DNA of 39,220 nt from Minisyncoccota bacterium (GTDB lineage Bacteria > Patescibacteriota > Minisyncoccia > Minisyncoccales > GWA2-38-27). This document shows positions 15,599-23,571 of this stretch, in pieces; the first letter of the stretch is position 1; every line of letters begins with the position of its first letter. The stretch is from the NCBI GenBank assembly GCA_028687715.1, contig JAQTZP010000006.1, forward strand, positions 1 to 39,220. Reading direction: 5' to 3'. The notes beneath the pieces are model-generated. The model saw only the letters and a program-made list of their open reading frames with translations, was not told the DNA's origin and did no database searches. A program made the translations under genes and the position numbers.

Positions 15599-17707
15599 TC
15601 ATTCAAGATGTACTTTCTTTTCAAGCTTATTAACCCTTATTTTTAAAACAGGGTATTTCTTTAATTGGGGATCTTCAATTAAAATCTGTTTTGCCAGTTC
15701 TCTGGTTTTTTCAACCAAAGAAATATCTTTTAAAGAGTTCATCATCAAGTCTGGGATTCCCCACTGTCTGGTTCCGCTGAAGTTCCCAGGACCTCTTATT
15801 TCCAAGTCTCTTTCTGCTAGGGCAAACCCGTTTTCACAGCTTATTAATGCCCTTAATCTTTGCTGGGTTTTAATTGCAGGAGACTCAGTGAATAAAAAGC
15901 AGTATGACTGGTAGCCAGCTCTGCCTACTCGTCCTCTGAACTGATGAAGCTGGGCAAGACCGAATCTTTCAGCCCCTTCAATCATCATTACTGTTGCATT
16001 AGGTATATCAACCCCAACTTCAACAACAGATGTTGACACTAAGATATCTGTTTTTTTGTTCTTGAAATCAATCATCACCTTTTCTTTTTCTTTCAATGCC
16101 ATTTTTCCATGAAGCATTGAAACCTTTAAATCTTTAAAGATATCCTTTGAGAGTTTTTCATATTCTTCTTTTACTGCTTTTACTTCAGCCCAGTTTAGAG
16201 ATTTTTCATTATTTTTAGCTTCAATTCTAGGACAGATAACAAAAACCTGGCGGCCCTTTTTAACCTCTTTTGTTATAAACTTATAGGTTTTAAATCTTTC
16301 ATTCGGGCTGACTATTTCTGTAATTACTTTCTTTCTTCCTTTCGGAAGCTCATCTATTATAGAAAGGTCTAAGTCTCCGTAGATAGTCAGAGCCAGGGTT
16401 CTTGGAATAGGAGTCGCAGTCATTGAAAGAAGGTGAGGGATTTTTTGGTTGTCTTTTAAAACAAGCTTTGCTCTTTGTTTTACTCCGAACCTATGCTGTT
16501 CATCCAAGATTACAAGAGCCAGCTTTCCGAACTTAACTTTTTCTTGAATCAAGGCGTGGGTTCCTATCAGAATATCAATTTCACCCTCTTTGGCTTTTTC
16601 AAGGATTTTCCTTCTGGAAATCTCAATTACTTGATTTTTTAACTTCTTAGAGAAAAACTGGTCTTGTTTGCCTGTTAAAAGCCCGATATTTAAATTAAAG
16701 TCTTTTAAGAACCTTGAAACATTGTGGAAATGCTGTTTTGCCAGAATTTCAGTAGGAGCCATAAAAGCAGTTTGGTATTTTGCTTTAGAAACTATAAGGG
16801 CCGCTAATACCGCTACTACGGTTTTGCCCGAGCCGACATCGCCTTCAAGTAATCTATTCATCGGTCTTTCTTTTTCTAAATCTTTTAGAATCTGAAAAGC
16901 TGATTTCTTTTGGGCATCGGTTAATTTAAAAGAAAGAGAAGTTATAAAAGATTTGATGAGTTTGAGATTAAAGGGAAAGGAAACAGCCTTTTCTTTTGCT
17001 ATCTTGGATCTTTCTTTTAATACGTACAATTCAATGAAGAAAAGCTCTTCAAAAGAAAATCTTTCTTTAGCTTTTTTCACCGATTCAAAAGAATCAGGGA
17101 AATGAATCTGCCAGAGAGCTTCTTTTACAGAAAGGAGATTATTTTCTTTGATTATCTTCTCTGGCAGGGTTTCAACTATTTTATCACCGAATTCATTAAT
17201 TAAAGGTTTTAAGATATAGCGGAACCAGCGCGAAGACAAGCCCGCTGTTTCCGGATAAACAGGCACTAATCTGGCAGTATGCTTGAGATTGGATATCTCA
17301 TTTGCTTTTTCATAGCTTGGATTGCTGAAATATATCCCTTGTTTTCCAATAGTTAATTTACCCGATAAAAAGATGCTGTCTCCCTTTTCCACCATCTTTA
17401 TAATATACGGATGATTAAACCAGACTGCTTTCACCGCCCCTGTTTTATCCTCTAAGATGATATGAGTCAGCATCATTCTTTTTTTCCAGGTTTTGGTATT
17501 TTTAATTTCAGTCACTTTGCCGAAAACAGTGCATATTTCATTTATCTTTAATTCAGAAATAGGTATTAAATTCGAAAAGTCCTCATAGCGATAAGGGAAA
17601 TGAAAAAGCATGTCATTGATTGTTCTAATACCTAATCTCTTCAGCTTTTTTAAAGAGACAGGTCCTATTCTTGGGATTTTTTCAATAGGTGTTGATAAAG
17701 AAATCAT
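15599..17707 (-). CDS. recG: ATP-dependent DNA helicase RecG
   Basis: RecG remodels stalled forks and Holliday junctions. The 702-residue protein has the N-terminal wedge/OB domain (IPRIGPVSLKKLKRLGI, then an OB fold to about 160), Walker A GDVGSGKT near 290, DEQH box near 395, SMTATPIPRTLAL, and the C-terminal helicase domain (VVEVGVDIPNATVMMIEGAERFGLAQLHQFRGRVGR is split over motifs V-VI) with the wedge-docking tail. Length is normal. It is convergent with the glycosyltransferase, 8 bp between stops, and no terminator separates them. Confidence 0.96.
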   Translation of the reverse strand: MISLSTPIEKIPRIGPVSLKKLKRLGIRTINDMLFHFPYRYEDFSNLIPISELKINEICTVFGKVTEIKNTKTWKKRMMLTHIILEDKTGAVKAVWFNHPYIIKMVEKGDSIFLSGKLTIGKQGIYFSNPSYEKANEISNLKHTARLVPVYPETAGLSSRWFRYILKPLINEFGDKIVETLPEKIIKENNLLSVKEALWQIHFPDSFESVKKAKERFSFEELFFIELYVLKERSKIAKEKAVSFPFNLKLIKSFITSLSFKLTDAQKKSAFQILKDLEKERPMNRLLEGDVGSGKTVVAVLAALIVSKAKYQTAFMAPTEILAKQHFHNVSRFLKDFNLNIGLLTGKQDQFFSKKLKNQVIEISRRKILEKAKEGEIDILIGTHALIQEKVKFGKLALVILDEQHRFGVKQRAKLVLKDNQKIPHLLSMTATPIPRTLALTIYGDLDLSIIDELPKGRKKVITEIVSPNERFKTYKFITKEVKKGRQVFVICPRIEAKNNEKSLNWAEVKAVKEEYEKLSKDIFKDLKVSMLHGKMALKEKEKVMIDFKNKKTDILVSTSVVEVGVDIPNATVMMIEGAERFGLAQLHQFRGRVGRAGYQSYCFLFTESPAIKTQQRLRALISCENGFALAERDLEIRGPGNFSGTRQWGIPDLMMNSLKDISLVEKTRELAKQILIEDPQLKKYPVLKIRVNKLEKKVHLE

Positions 17708-17756
17708 ACCTTTTGTTTATTCTACCAAATTTGTATTATTTTGATTAATAAATAAA

Positions 17757-17779
17757 GCCGTCAAACTTATGCTGACGGC
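17757..17779 (-). terminator. Terminator of the 17799 gene
   Basis: GCCGTCA (17757-17763) and TGACGGC (17773-17779) form a 7-bp stem. On the minus strand TTTATTTATT follows. Confidence 0.8.
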
Positions 17780-17798
17780 AGGTGGCTGGACGCTTTAC

Positions 17799-18149
17799 TT
17801 ACTTACGCTTTTCAGCTAGGCGCGCTTTTACTTCTTTTAGAAAAGCCATATCTTCAATTGTCAGCTTTTTTCTTTGGTTCTTTTCAATCCTCTCAACCGC
17901 TAACTCTACTATTTCAATAGAGCAGTGTTTTTCTAAGACAGGCAGTATTTGAATAAGTGATTTTCCCCTGAATTGTCTTAAGAAAGAATCAATAACTTTG
18001 TTTATTCTTTTTCTTTCTGCTGCTTCTGATAAAATCTTTTTCACTCTTTCTTCTTTTTCTTTTGGGGATAAATTATGGTTAGAAGGATTATTTCTAGACA
18101 AACAAGGATTATTAAGGACATCGTCCTTTCTCTGGTGCGGTTTTTTCAT
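17799..18149 (-). CDS. Unknown small basic protein, 116 residues
   Basis: I do not recognise a family. The N-terminal 30 residues are polar and probably disordered (NNPCLSRNNPSNHNLS); the rest is helical and very rich in K, R and E, ending KEVKARLAEKRK. It has no membrane segment. The start ATG has GAGGA about 8 nt upstream. It has its own terminator and lies between recG and tRNA-Arg. Nucleic-acid binding is possible given the charge, but that is only inference. Confidence 0.65.
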   Translation of the reverse strand: MKKPHQRKDDVLNNPCLSRNNPSNHNLSPKEKEERVKKILSEAAERKRINKVIDSFLRQFRGKSLIQILPVLEKHCSIEIVELAVERIEKNQRKKLTIEDMAFLKEVKARLAEKRK

Positions 18150-18214
18150 GGCAGCGTCCTCATGTTGTCAAAGAGCAAAGAGAAGTGTTTTGAGGCGGGA
18201 GTCTCAAGGAGAGA

Positions 18215-18289
18215 TGGTGTCCCTACGAGGAGTTGAACCTCGATATCAGCCTCCGCAGGGCTGCGCTCTGTCCATTGAGCTATAGGGAC
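18215..18289 (-). tRNA. tRNA-Arg(GCG)
   Basis: On the minus strand the acceptor arms are GTCCCTA and TAGGGAC, the D arm GCTC/GAGC, the anticodon stem CAGCC/GGCTG around loop CTGCGGA (anticodon GCG) and the T arm CGAGG-TTCAACT-CCTCG. Discriminator A and CCA are encoded (18218-18215). Most bacteria read CGN with an ACG tRNA modified to inosine by TadA; a GCG anticodon reads CGC and CGU without that step. Confidence 0.93.
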
Positions 18290-18297
18290 TTTACTTT

Positions 18298-18326
18298 ACA
18301 ATATCATAGAATTAGCTGTTTTTCAA
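18298..18326 (-). promoter_or_regulatory. Promoter of tRNA-Arg
   Basis: TTGAAA (18326-18321), a 17-bp spacer and TATTGT (18303-18298) on the minus strand. Confidence 0.55.
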
Positions 18327-18327
18327 A

Positions 18328-18356
18328 TTGACTAAGTAGAGCTAAATTGTTAGAAT
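18328..18356 (+). promoter_or_regulatory. Promoter of tRNA-Ser(GCU)
   Basis: TTGACT (18328-18333), a 17-bp spacer and TAGAAT (18351-18356), 11 bp before the tRNA. It is back to back with the tRNA-Arg promoter. Confidence 0.65.
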
Positions 18357-18367
18357 TAAGCGTAATT

Positions 18368-18458
18368 GGAGGAGTGCGGCGAATGGCAAGCCAGCAGTTT
18401 GCTAAACTGCACCTGTTTAAAAAGCGGGTTGTGGGTTCGAGTCCCACCTCCTCCGCCA
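18368..18458 (+). tRNA. tRNA-Ser(GCU), integration site of an element
   Basis: Acceptor arms GGAGGAG and CTCCTCC, anticodon stem CAG/CTG extended around loop TTGCTAA (anticodon GCU), a long class II variable arm, T arm GTGGG-TTCGAGT-CCCAC, then GCCA encoded. The 3' end CCGCCA (18453-18458) is the boundary of the element; the serine recombinase gene reads through it from the other strand and overlaps the tRNA by 42 bp. Confidence 0.95.
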
Positions 18459-20165
18459 TCGTGGATTTAGAGTGACAGAAACCGCTCTTTTCCGTTCATT
18501 TAGGGCTATTTTGGCAGGTTCGAGCGCAAGTTTTGCTTCGGGAACTGCCTTTAATCCCTTCCTGATGGTTTCAAATGGTTCTGCTGGTTCAATCCGCAGT
18601 TTTTTATTCATTAATCTTAGGTTCGAACCAAGCGTGCTGAAAATCTCTCTTTGCCTCTGTAGGTCTCCTTTTTCAACAGCTTCGTTGAACCAGAAGCGGG
18701 CATAGCGGCTGAAATTAAAGGTTCTCTCTGAAAGTTCCAGCCATTGGTCAACTCTGCGGTCAGTGTCTTTTAGTTGTTCTTGATAGCTCTCTTTTTCCTT
18801 TAAGAGAGCTTGTTTCTTTCTTTCAAGGAATTCTTCTTCGTCTGGCGTTAAGTTCTTGCTTAAGAGCTTTTTTTCCATTACTTCGTCTAACTGTCTGATT
18901 GTGTCGGTATAGGCTTTTTGCTGGGACTGAAGAATTTGATTTCTGGTAAGTACCTCCAATTTATTGGCTTTTCGCAGGTGATTAAGCGCCCAGTCCAAGT
19001 ATTTCTGGTTTATCTGAATTCCAGACAAATACTCGTCTATCTGTTTTTCTAATTGCTTTACTTCTATATATTCTCTTTGGCTGCAGTTTTGGTTTTTCCT
19101 TCTGGTGCAGTGGTAATAAACATACTTTAAGATTGTTGGTTTTTTCATTTTTTCTATAGCAGTATTGCATTTCGGGCAGATTCTTTTATTCTCGTAAGAG
19201 AATTTACGTTTGCATTCAGAACAGATAATCTGATTCTTTTCTTCAGCTGTAACTGCGCTTCCGCACTCGTCGCAGGCAATTAGTCCCGTGAAAGCAAAGG
19301 TTCTCTCGTGAGGTTTTTGTTTTCCTTTACGTCCCAATAATAGTTGAACTCGGTCAAATTCTTCCTGGTTTATCATTGGTTCGTGAGAACCTTTGTGCCA
19401 GACTCCGCTTTTTGCAGGATACTCAAACCAGCCATAATAAAAAGGATTGGTGAAAATCTTGTAAATCCCACTTCTTGATAAAGGATTCCCGCCACTCCTT
19501 TTTCTTTTGGCCGTTCTATAGCCCCACTCATTATTGGCGATGTCCAAGATTTGAGGCGGAGTATGATTTCCTGCCAGCATCAAATCCCACATCTTTCTGA
19601 TCAGGGGAAAACGTTCTGAATCGTTGGAAATATCATTTTCACCTCTGTTTTTAACCTTGCTGTTTAAATATCCCTGTGGAGCTACTCCTGGCAGCCAGCC
19701 CATTTTTACTTTTTTCTCTAAACCTCGCTTTACGTCCTTGCTTAGTTTGGCTGAGGAGTACTGGGACTGGGACATGGCTATCTGGAGCATCATTATTCCT
19801 TCAGGCGAATTATCAAAATGATAAGAACCGAACTTTAAGTCTTTAATCTCGCCAGTCCTGATCATATAGGTTATGGTGGCTGCGTCAATCTCATTTCTTG
19901 CCAGACGGTCAGGATGCCAGGCAATAATTCCTTGAGCCTCTCCTGCTTTAATTCGTTTTATCATACTGGCAAATACTGGGCGGTTATATGGCAGAAAAGC
20001 AGATTTTTCTTCAGTTAAGATTTTAACAACTTTTAAGTCAGCAAACATTTCATTTGCCTTGTCTATCTGGCTGGGAATAGAAAGCGCCTGCCTTTCTTCT
20101 GGCTCAGAGGATTTTCGGCAGTAAACAAAGTATTTGATTTTCTCCTGGTTTGGTTGTTGGAGCAT
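18417..20165 (-). CDS. Large serine recombinase (integrase) of the tRNA-Ser(GCU) element
   Basis: 582 residues. The N-terminal resolvase domain carries the catalytic serine in YCRKSS (Ser19) and WHPDRLARNEIDAATI; then a recombinase domain (about 165-270), a zinc ribbon and a long coiled coil (about 385-485). The zinc region is enlarged: CDECG is followed by CSEC, CPKC and YYHCTRRKNQNC, two more CxxC pairs than in the recombinase at 33519. The C terminus (NPRWRRRWDSNPQ) is encoded by tRNA sequence, so it depends on where the element sits. Upstream is an unusual hairpin rather than a Shine-Dalgarno site. Confidence 0.92.
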   Translation of the reverse strand: MLQQPNQEKIKYFVYCRKSSEPEERQALSIPSQIDKANEMFADLKVVKILTEEKSAFLPYNRPVFASMIKRIKAGEAQGIIAWHPDRLARNEIDAATITYMIRTGEIKDLKFGSYHFDNSPEGIMMLQIAMSQSQYSSAKLSKDVKRGLEKKVKMGWLPGVAPQGYLNSKVKNRGENDISNDSERFPLIRKMWDLMLAGNHTPPQILDIANNEWGYRTAKRKRSGGNPLSRSGIYKIFTNPFYYGWFEYPAKSGVWHKGSHEPMINQEEFDRVQLLLGRKGKQKPHERTFAFTGLIACDECGSAVTAEEKNQIICSECKRKFSYENKRICPKCNTAIEKMKKPTILKYVYYHCTRRKNQNCSQREYIEVKQLEKQIDEYLSGIQINQKYLDWALNHLRKANKLEVLTRNQILQSQQKAYTDTIRQLDEVMEKKLLSKNLTPDEEEFLERKKQALLKEKESYQEQLKDTDRRVDQWLELSERTFNFSRYARFWFNEAVEKGDLQRQREIFSTLGSNLRLMNKKLRIEPAEPFETIRKGLKAVPEAKLALEPAKIALNERKRAVSVTLNPRWRRRWDSNPQPAF

Positions 20166-20170
20166 GCTAT

Positions 20171-20227
20171 TGAAAATGGCTCAGACGACGCTCCGCCTGA
20201 GCCATTTTCAGGGCTGGAGCGTCAGCC
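20171..20227. promoter_or_regulatory. Nested hairpins directly upstream of the integrase start
   Basis: TGAAAATGGCTCAG (20171-20184) pairs perfectly with CTGAGCCATTTTCA (20197-20210) around a 12-nt loop. GACGCTCC from that loop (20187-20194) also pairs with GGAGCGTC at 20216-20223, and GGCT/AGCC (20212-20227) makes a third option. The arrangement gives a pseudoknot or two exclusive folds, 6 bp before the recombinase ATG. It may limit integrase expression or mark a recombination site: its GACGCTCCGCC recurs at 33585-33595. Confidence 0.6.
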
Positions 20228-20302
20228 AGTTTGTTTGCTTTTAAACTCTTCTCTCAACACGAACAATGTGCTTATCCAGAAAACAAGTCAAGTGGATAAC
20301 TA

Positions 20303-20692
20303 TTATTTTGTTTTTTTAAATTTCTTTCTCATTTTTTCTTCCATCATTTGGTGATGGCTCGAGCTCATATATCTTAAGTTATGGCATTTTCTACAGAGAA
20401 AGATATTCTGGGTCGGCGGTTTATATAATGTTCCCATTCTCCCTTTGCATTTAGGGCAGATAAACCAGAATCTTTCTTTGCCAAAATAACAGGGGGATGA
20501 GGTTATCTCAATGTTTTGCCCGATTTCCTGCAATTTTAATTTAAGACGCAGTTCCTTAACTTCGGTTCGTATATCCCTTACCAGATTATTGATATTGATT
20601 TTTTGGCATTGCTCAATAAAAATTCTCATAAAAGTTCCGAAATCATCTATTGTTAATAATTTTCTCTTTTCTACTGTTTGATTTTTTAACAT
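20303..20692 (-). CDS. Zinc-ribbon protein of the integrated element
   Basis: 129 residues. A helical N-terminal half (TIDDFGTFMRIFIEQC, then basic) is followed by a zinc ribbon with ICPKCKGRMGTLY at about 78-90 and FLCRKCHNLRYMSS at about 97-110, and a basic tail. Two CxxC knuckles 16-18 residues apart suit nucleic-acid or protein binding. Such proteins occur in phage and integrative elements, but the role is unknown. Its start overlaps the upstream gene by 50 bp in another frame, so a later start (ATG at 20629) is possible. Confidence 0.68.
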   Translation of the reverse strand: MLKNQTVEKRKLLTIDDFGTFMRIFIEQCQKININNLVRDIRTEVKELRLKLKLQEIGQNIEITSSPCYFGKERFWFICPKCKGRMGTLYKPPTQNIFLCRKCHNLRYMSSSHHQMMEEKMRKKFKKTK

Positions 20693-21344
20693 TGATTACC
20701 TGCTGGTTTTTGGCAAGGTAGGCATTTTCGGTTTTTACATGAATATTCAGCTTCGGCTGCCTTATTTCTTTCAAGAGAATGATTGAGTTGGTAAACTGCC
20801 TATAGGCTAAATCCACGGCTTTTGAGGCTTCTTTGGCTGCCTTCATTGTATTGGGATCGTAAGAGACAAACACTTTGTCTTCTTCGTCTTCATCTTTTTT
20901 CATTAAATGAAAGTTTAAAATTCTACTGTTTCTCATAAAGTTGTAGTAGGCAGTGGCAATAATATCGATTAGGCTTAATTCAGTTGGTGTTTTGGGGCAA
21001 TATTCATCTACCAGAGAGTTACGCATCTTTTTCAGAATATCTGTATTTTCTTTGTCAACAGGCCAGAAAGAAAGCTCTCCCCAGGGATAACACATTAAAG
21101 ATACTGCTTCCTGGCTGAGCTTGCTTAATTTCTTATTTGCCCCCTCCTCTTCCTTTTTGTTTTTCGCCTCTCTTAGCGATTTAACCGCTTCTTTGAATTC
21201 TCGATAAATTCCGTCTGCACCATAAGGCTCAAAAAAGACCTTCGTTACATTGCTTACTGTCTTTTTGAAAAAAGCCACGCTTTCATCCAAGTCTTGATTT
21301 TTGAGTATCTCTCTGTTTTTGGATGGTATGATTTCTTTGCTCAT
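20643..21344 (-). CDS. Unknown element protein, 233 residues
   Basis: A mostly helical, soluble protein. Notable parts are LSLIDIIATAYYNFMRNSRIL in the middle and the end, where KLNIHVKTENAYLAKNQQVINV precedes a basic tail. It resembles accessory proteins of phages and integrative elements of unknown role; a DNA-packaging small-subunit-like role is possible but not shown. The frame extends to a GTG at 21368, but I start at the ATG at 21344 because the extra stretch consists of the GTGAAGTGT repeats. Confidence 0.62.
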   Translation of the reverse strand: MSKEIIPSKNREILKNQDLDESVAFFKKTVSNVTKVFFEPYGADGIYREFKEAVKSLREAKNKKEEEGANKKLSKLSQEAVSLMCYPWGELSFWPVDKENTDILKKMRNSLVDEYCPKTPTELSLIDIIATAYYNFMRNSRILNFHLMKKDEDEEDKVFVSYDPNTMKAAKEASKAVDLAYRQFTNSIILLKEIRQPKLNIHVKTENAYLAKNQQVINVKKSNSRKEKIINNR

Positions 21345-21355
21345 ATTTTGTAAAA

Positions 21356-21566
21356 ACACTTCACACACTTCACTATCTTAATTCCTGTATATTTTTATCT
21401 TAAAATCAGGCTTCTAGGAGTGGAGAGTTTGGAGACCGAAGTCTCCACAGTGAAGTGTTAACTCCTCACTGTGGAGTGTTAGTAGCGTTGGAGTTTTCAC
21501 TGATTTTTTCAGGGTTTTTATCGGTATTTTCTGATGATTCTGCTGAAAGTGAAGACAGTGAAGTGT
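21356..21566. repeat. Five-copy GTGAAGTGT cluster (iteron-like)
   Basis: Copies on the minus strand at 21356-21364 and 21365-21373 (directly abutting) and on the plus strand at 21450-21458, 21471-21479 (one mismatch) and 21558-21566. They span the 121-bp gap after the ATPase gene and its 3' end. Within lie GGAGAC-CGAA-GTCTCC (21431-21446) and CTCCACAGTGA (21443-21453) against TCACTGTGGAG (21466-21476), which share four bases and so exclude each other. The pattern fits iterons at an origin or binding sites of a regulator. Confidence 0.55.
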
Positions 21567-22941
21567 TATTTTCGTCTTTACAGTAAAGGTTATTTATTTT
21601 CTCAACCTTTTCTTTTTCAAAAAGATAAGCCACGCCCTTATTGGTTGTTTTCTTTTCACTGGAAAGGTTAAACTTCTTGATAATGTATCCAATTCTGATG
21701 TCTTTCTGATGCAGAGTTAAACACTTATCTTCCCAGGCATCCTCATTTATTCTTTCTCTGATTTCTTGAGGTCTTAACAGGACAGCCTCTTTTTCATCGA
21801 AGGAATCGTAAACGCTTTTTATAGCTTCCTTTTCTAATTCACTGGGTTCATATTCGGTATAGCCGTAAAGTTGCCTGAATCTTTTTCTTAATTGGTTTAG
21901 CTCCTTTTCTTCGGTATTAAGTTTCAGAATTGTTTCCATAGGCAGCCATAACTCTAAATCTCTGCCGATAATCTCAGAGTTTTGTCTGTAGTGAATTTTG
22001 AAAACTTCGTAACTGCTTTTCAGTAAAGAAAACTGGGTCAAAAAGGTTTTATACAAATTACCTCTTATCTCTTTCCAGTCATCGCTTTCTTCAGAAGGTT
22101 CAGGGAAATTCTTTTTGCTCTTAATAAGGGGGATAGTCAGACATCGGTCAGCCAAATCTTCAGAGAGTTCTCCTACTGAGGCAAAGGCTTTTGGGCTGTA
22201 TGTTTCCTGCTCAATGGTTTTCCAGCCGCCTCTTTTTTCAGAAAACCTGATTCTTCTTTTGCCGCCCTCTTTTTTGTAAGAGTCAGTCAGGATTTCCATC
22301 AGCTCTTCGCTTCCTTTGCGCTTTAAGACATCAGCCTGGTCTATTAGATAAGTTCCTCTCAAAGAATCAACGGTGTCGCTTAAAGCTGGCAGGCTCGGTT
22401 TGGCTTTAACAGCATTAAAACATAATTGCTTTAAGAAATTGAGACACTGGCTTTTGCCAGATTGCTTTGGCGCTTTAATGTGCAAGAATGGATAGGCAGA
22501 GAAAATCGGGAAAAGATAAGTTCCGATTATCCAGGAGGTTATTAGAGAATAATCTTCTTCTTTTTCCAGCTCGATGTATTTCTTAGACAGCCCTTTAATC
22601 TCTTCAAATATCTTTTTAGGGTAGAGGGCATTTAGCTTGGCTGAATTGTAGCCTTCAATGAAAGTGAACAGATTCTCCAAATCCCATCTTTCTTCTATTC
22701 TCGCCAATAATCTGCCTTTTATTTCAATGAAGTATCGTTTGTTTTCGAATTCAAAATGATTATCTTGATGAATGGCAATGTTTTCCCCCATAGTGGCAAT
22801 GAAGATCTCTTTTTCTTTCAAATCTTTGGCAATAAACCTGAATCCTAAAATGGCAACATTGTTTTTTACATCCAAGGAGGGATGCAGGAACTCGCCCTTA
22901 AAACACTCTATTTTATTTTTATCTAATCTAATTTCATTCAT
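21466..22941 (-). CDS. Primase/helicase-type P-loop ATPase of the element
   Basis: 491 residues. A small N-terminal domain is followed by an ATPase core with Walker A KAPKQSGKSQ near 183-192 and Walker B-like TYLIDQADVLK near 218; later ASVGELSEDLADRCLTIPL looks like a sensor region. This is the layout of D5/DUF927-like helicases of phages and plasmids. A C-terminal DNA-binding part (EAVLLRPQEIRERINED) precedes an acidic, Ser/Asn-rich tail. It probably drives element replication, consistent with the GTGAAGTGT repeats at its 3' end. It follows the 60-residue gene by 4 bp. Confidence 0.72.
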   Translation of the reverse strand: MNEIRLDKNKIECFKGEFLHPSLDVKNNVAILGFRFIAKDLKEKEIFIATMGENIAIHQDNHFEFENKRYFIEIKGRLLARIEERWDLENLFTFIEGYNSAKLNALYPKKIFEEIKGLSKKYIELEKEEDYSLITSWIIGTYLFPIFSAYPFLHIKAPKQSGKSQCLNFLKQLCFNAVKAKPSLPALSDTVDSLRGTYLIDQADVLKRKGSEELMEILTDSYKKEGGKRRIRFSEKRGGWKTIEQETYSPKAFASVGELSEDLADRCLTIPLIKSKKNFPEPSEESDDWKEIRGNLYKTFLTQFSLLKSSYEVFKIHYRQNSEIIGRDLELWLPMETILKLNTEEKELNQLRKRFRQLYGYTEYEPSELEKEAIKSVYDSFDEKEAVLLRPQEIRERINEDAWEDKCLTLHQKDIRIGYIIKKFNLSSEKKTTNKGVAYLFEKEKVEKINNLYCKDENNTSLSSLSAESSENTDKNPEKISENSNATNTPQ

Positions 22942-22945
22942 AGAT

Positions 22946-23128
22946 TTAAGTTGTTTTAATTTTCCTGAATTTATCGGCTTTCTCTTTTGGAATAGGTCGG
23001 TAAATGATTTCTGTGGCAGTTAAGAGTCGCTGAGCCATTGCCAGCAATTGCTCATCGTTAATTTCCTTACCTGGATGCTCTTCCTGCCAAATCTTTCTTA
23101 ATTCTTCCAATTCTTCCTTAGTAATCAT
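22946..23128 (-). CDS. Small element protein, 60 residues
   Basis: A helical, charged protein starting MITKEELEELRKIWQEEH and ending in a basic tail. I do not recognise it. It overlaps the upstream gene by 11 bp and ends 4 bp before the ATPase start, so the three are translationally linked. It could be an accessory factor of the ATPase, by position only. Confidence 0.62.
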   Translation of the reverse strand: MITKEELEELRKIWQEEHPGKEINDEQLLAMAQRLLTATEIIYRPIPKEKADKFRKIKTT

Positions 23129-23402
23129 ATTCTGCTTCGGAGCGGATGCGGCTTTTTATTTCCCGCACCGTTGCCCAAAAAGAAATAGGCTCGACCTTAA
23201 TTTGCCGTTTCCAAAAATCTTCCAAAATTTTATCCATACTTTCAGTTTTCTTAAAGACGGCAATAACTTTATCTGGATTTCTGCAATCCCTTTCCAAAGC
23301 CTCGATAGGAATTCCCAGACAACTCAAAACACAGATCAGAATAAATTCTGATGTTTTGAATAGATTATTTGAATTGTTTAAATCTAATCTTTCTTTTTTC
23401 AT
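23118..23402 (-). CDS. DUF5659-like small element protein
   Basis: 94 residues. The pattern FKTSEFILICVLSCLG at 15-30, a middle NPDKVIAVFKKT strand, ILEDFWKRQIKVEP and a final VREIKSRI match what I remember of DUF5659, a small domain in phage and mobile-element replication modules; this is from memory, not a search. It is the first gene of the block with the 60-residue protein and the ATPase. Confidence 0.62.
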   Translation of the reverse strand: MKKERLDLNNSNNLFKTSEFILICVLSCLGIPIEALERDCRNPDKVIAVFKKTESMDKILEDFWKRQIKVEPISFWATVREIKSRIRSEAEYDY

Positions 23403-23512
23403 ATGAATTTGATTTTTCCTTCTTATTGCTATGACGAAAAGCTTTTCTGATTTTCTATGGAAAAAAGATAAGCTTATTCTGGCTATAAGTTGGCTAAATT
23501 TTGGTTATTAAA

Positions 23513-23541
23513 AAGAATAAAAAAATCGCTTTTTCAGCGAT
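23513..23541 (-). terminator. Terminator of the winged-helix gene
   Basis: ATCGCT (23525-23530) and AGCGAT (23536-23541) form a stem. On the minus strand a T tract (complement of 23518-23525) follows. Confidence 0.75.
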
Positions 23542-23571
23542 AATTAAATTATTAGAACTTGTTTCTAATTT

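Noticed and set aside
21431-21476. Hairpins after the ATPase gene as a terminator
   Set aside because: Stems are strong but no T tract follows on the minus strand.
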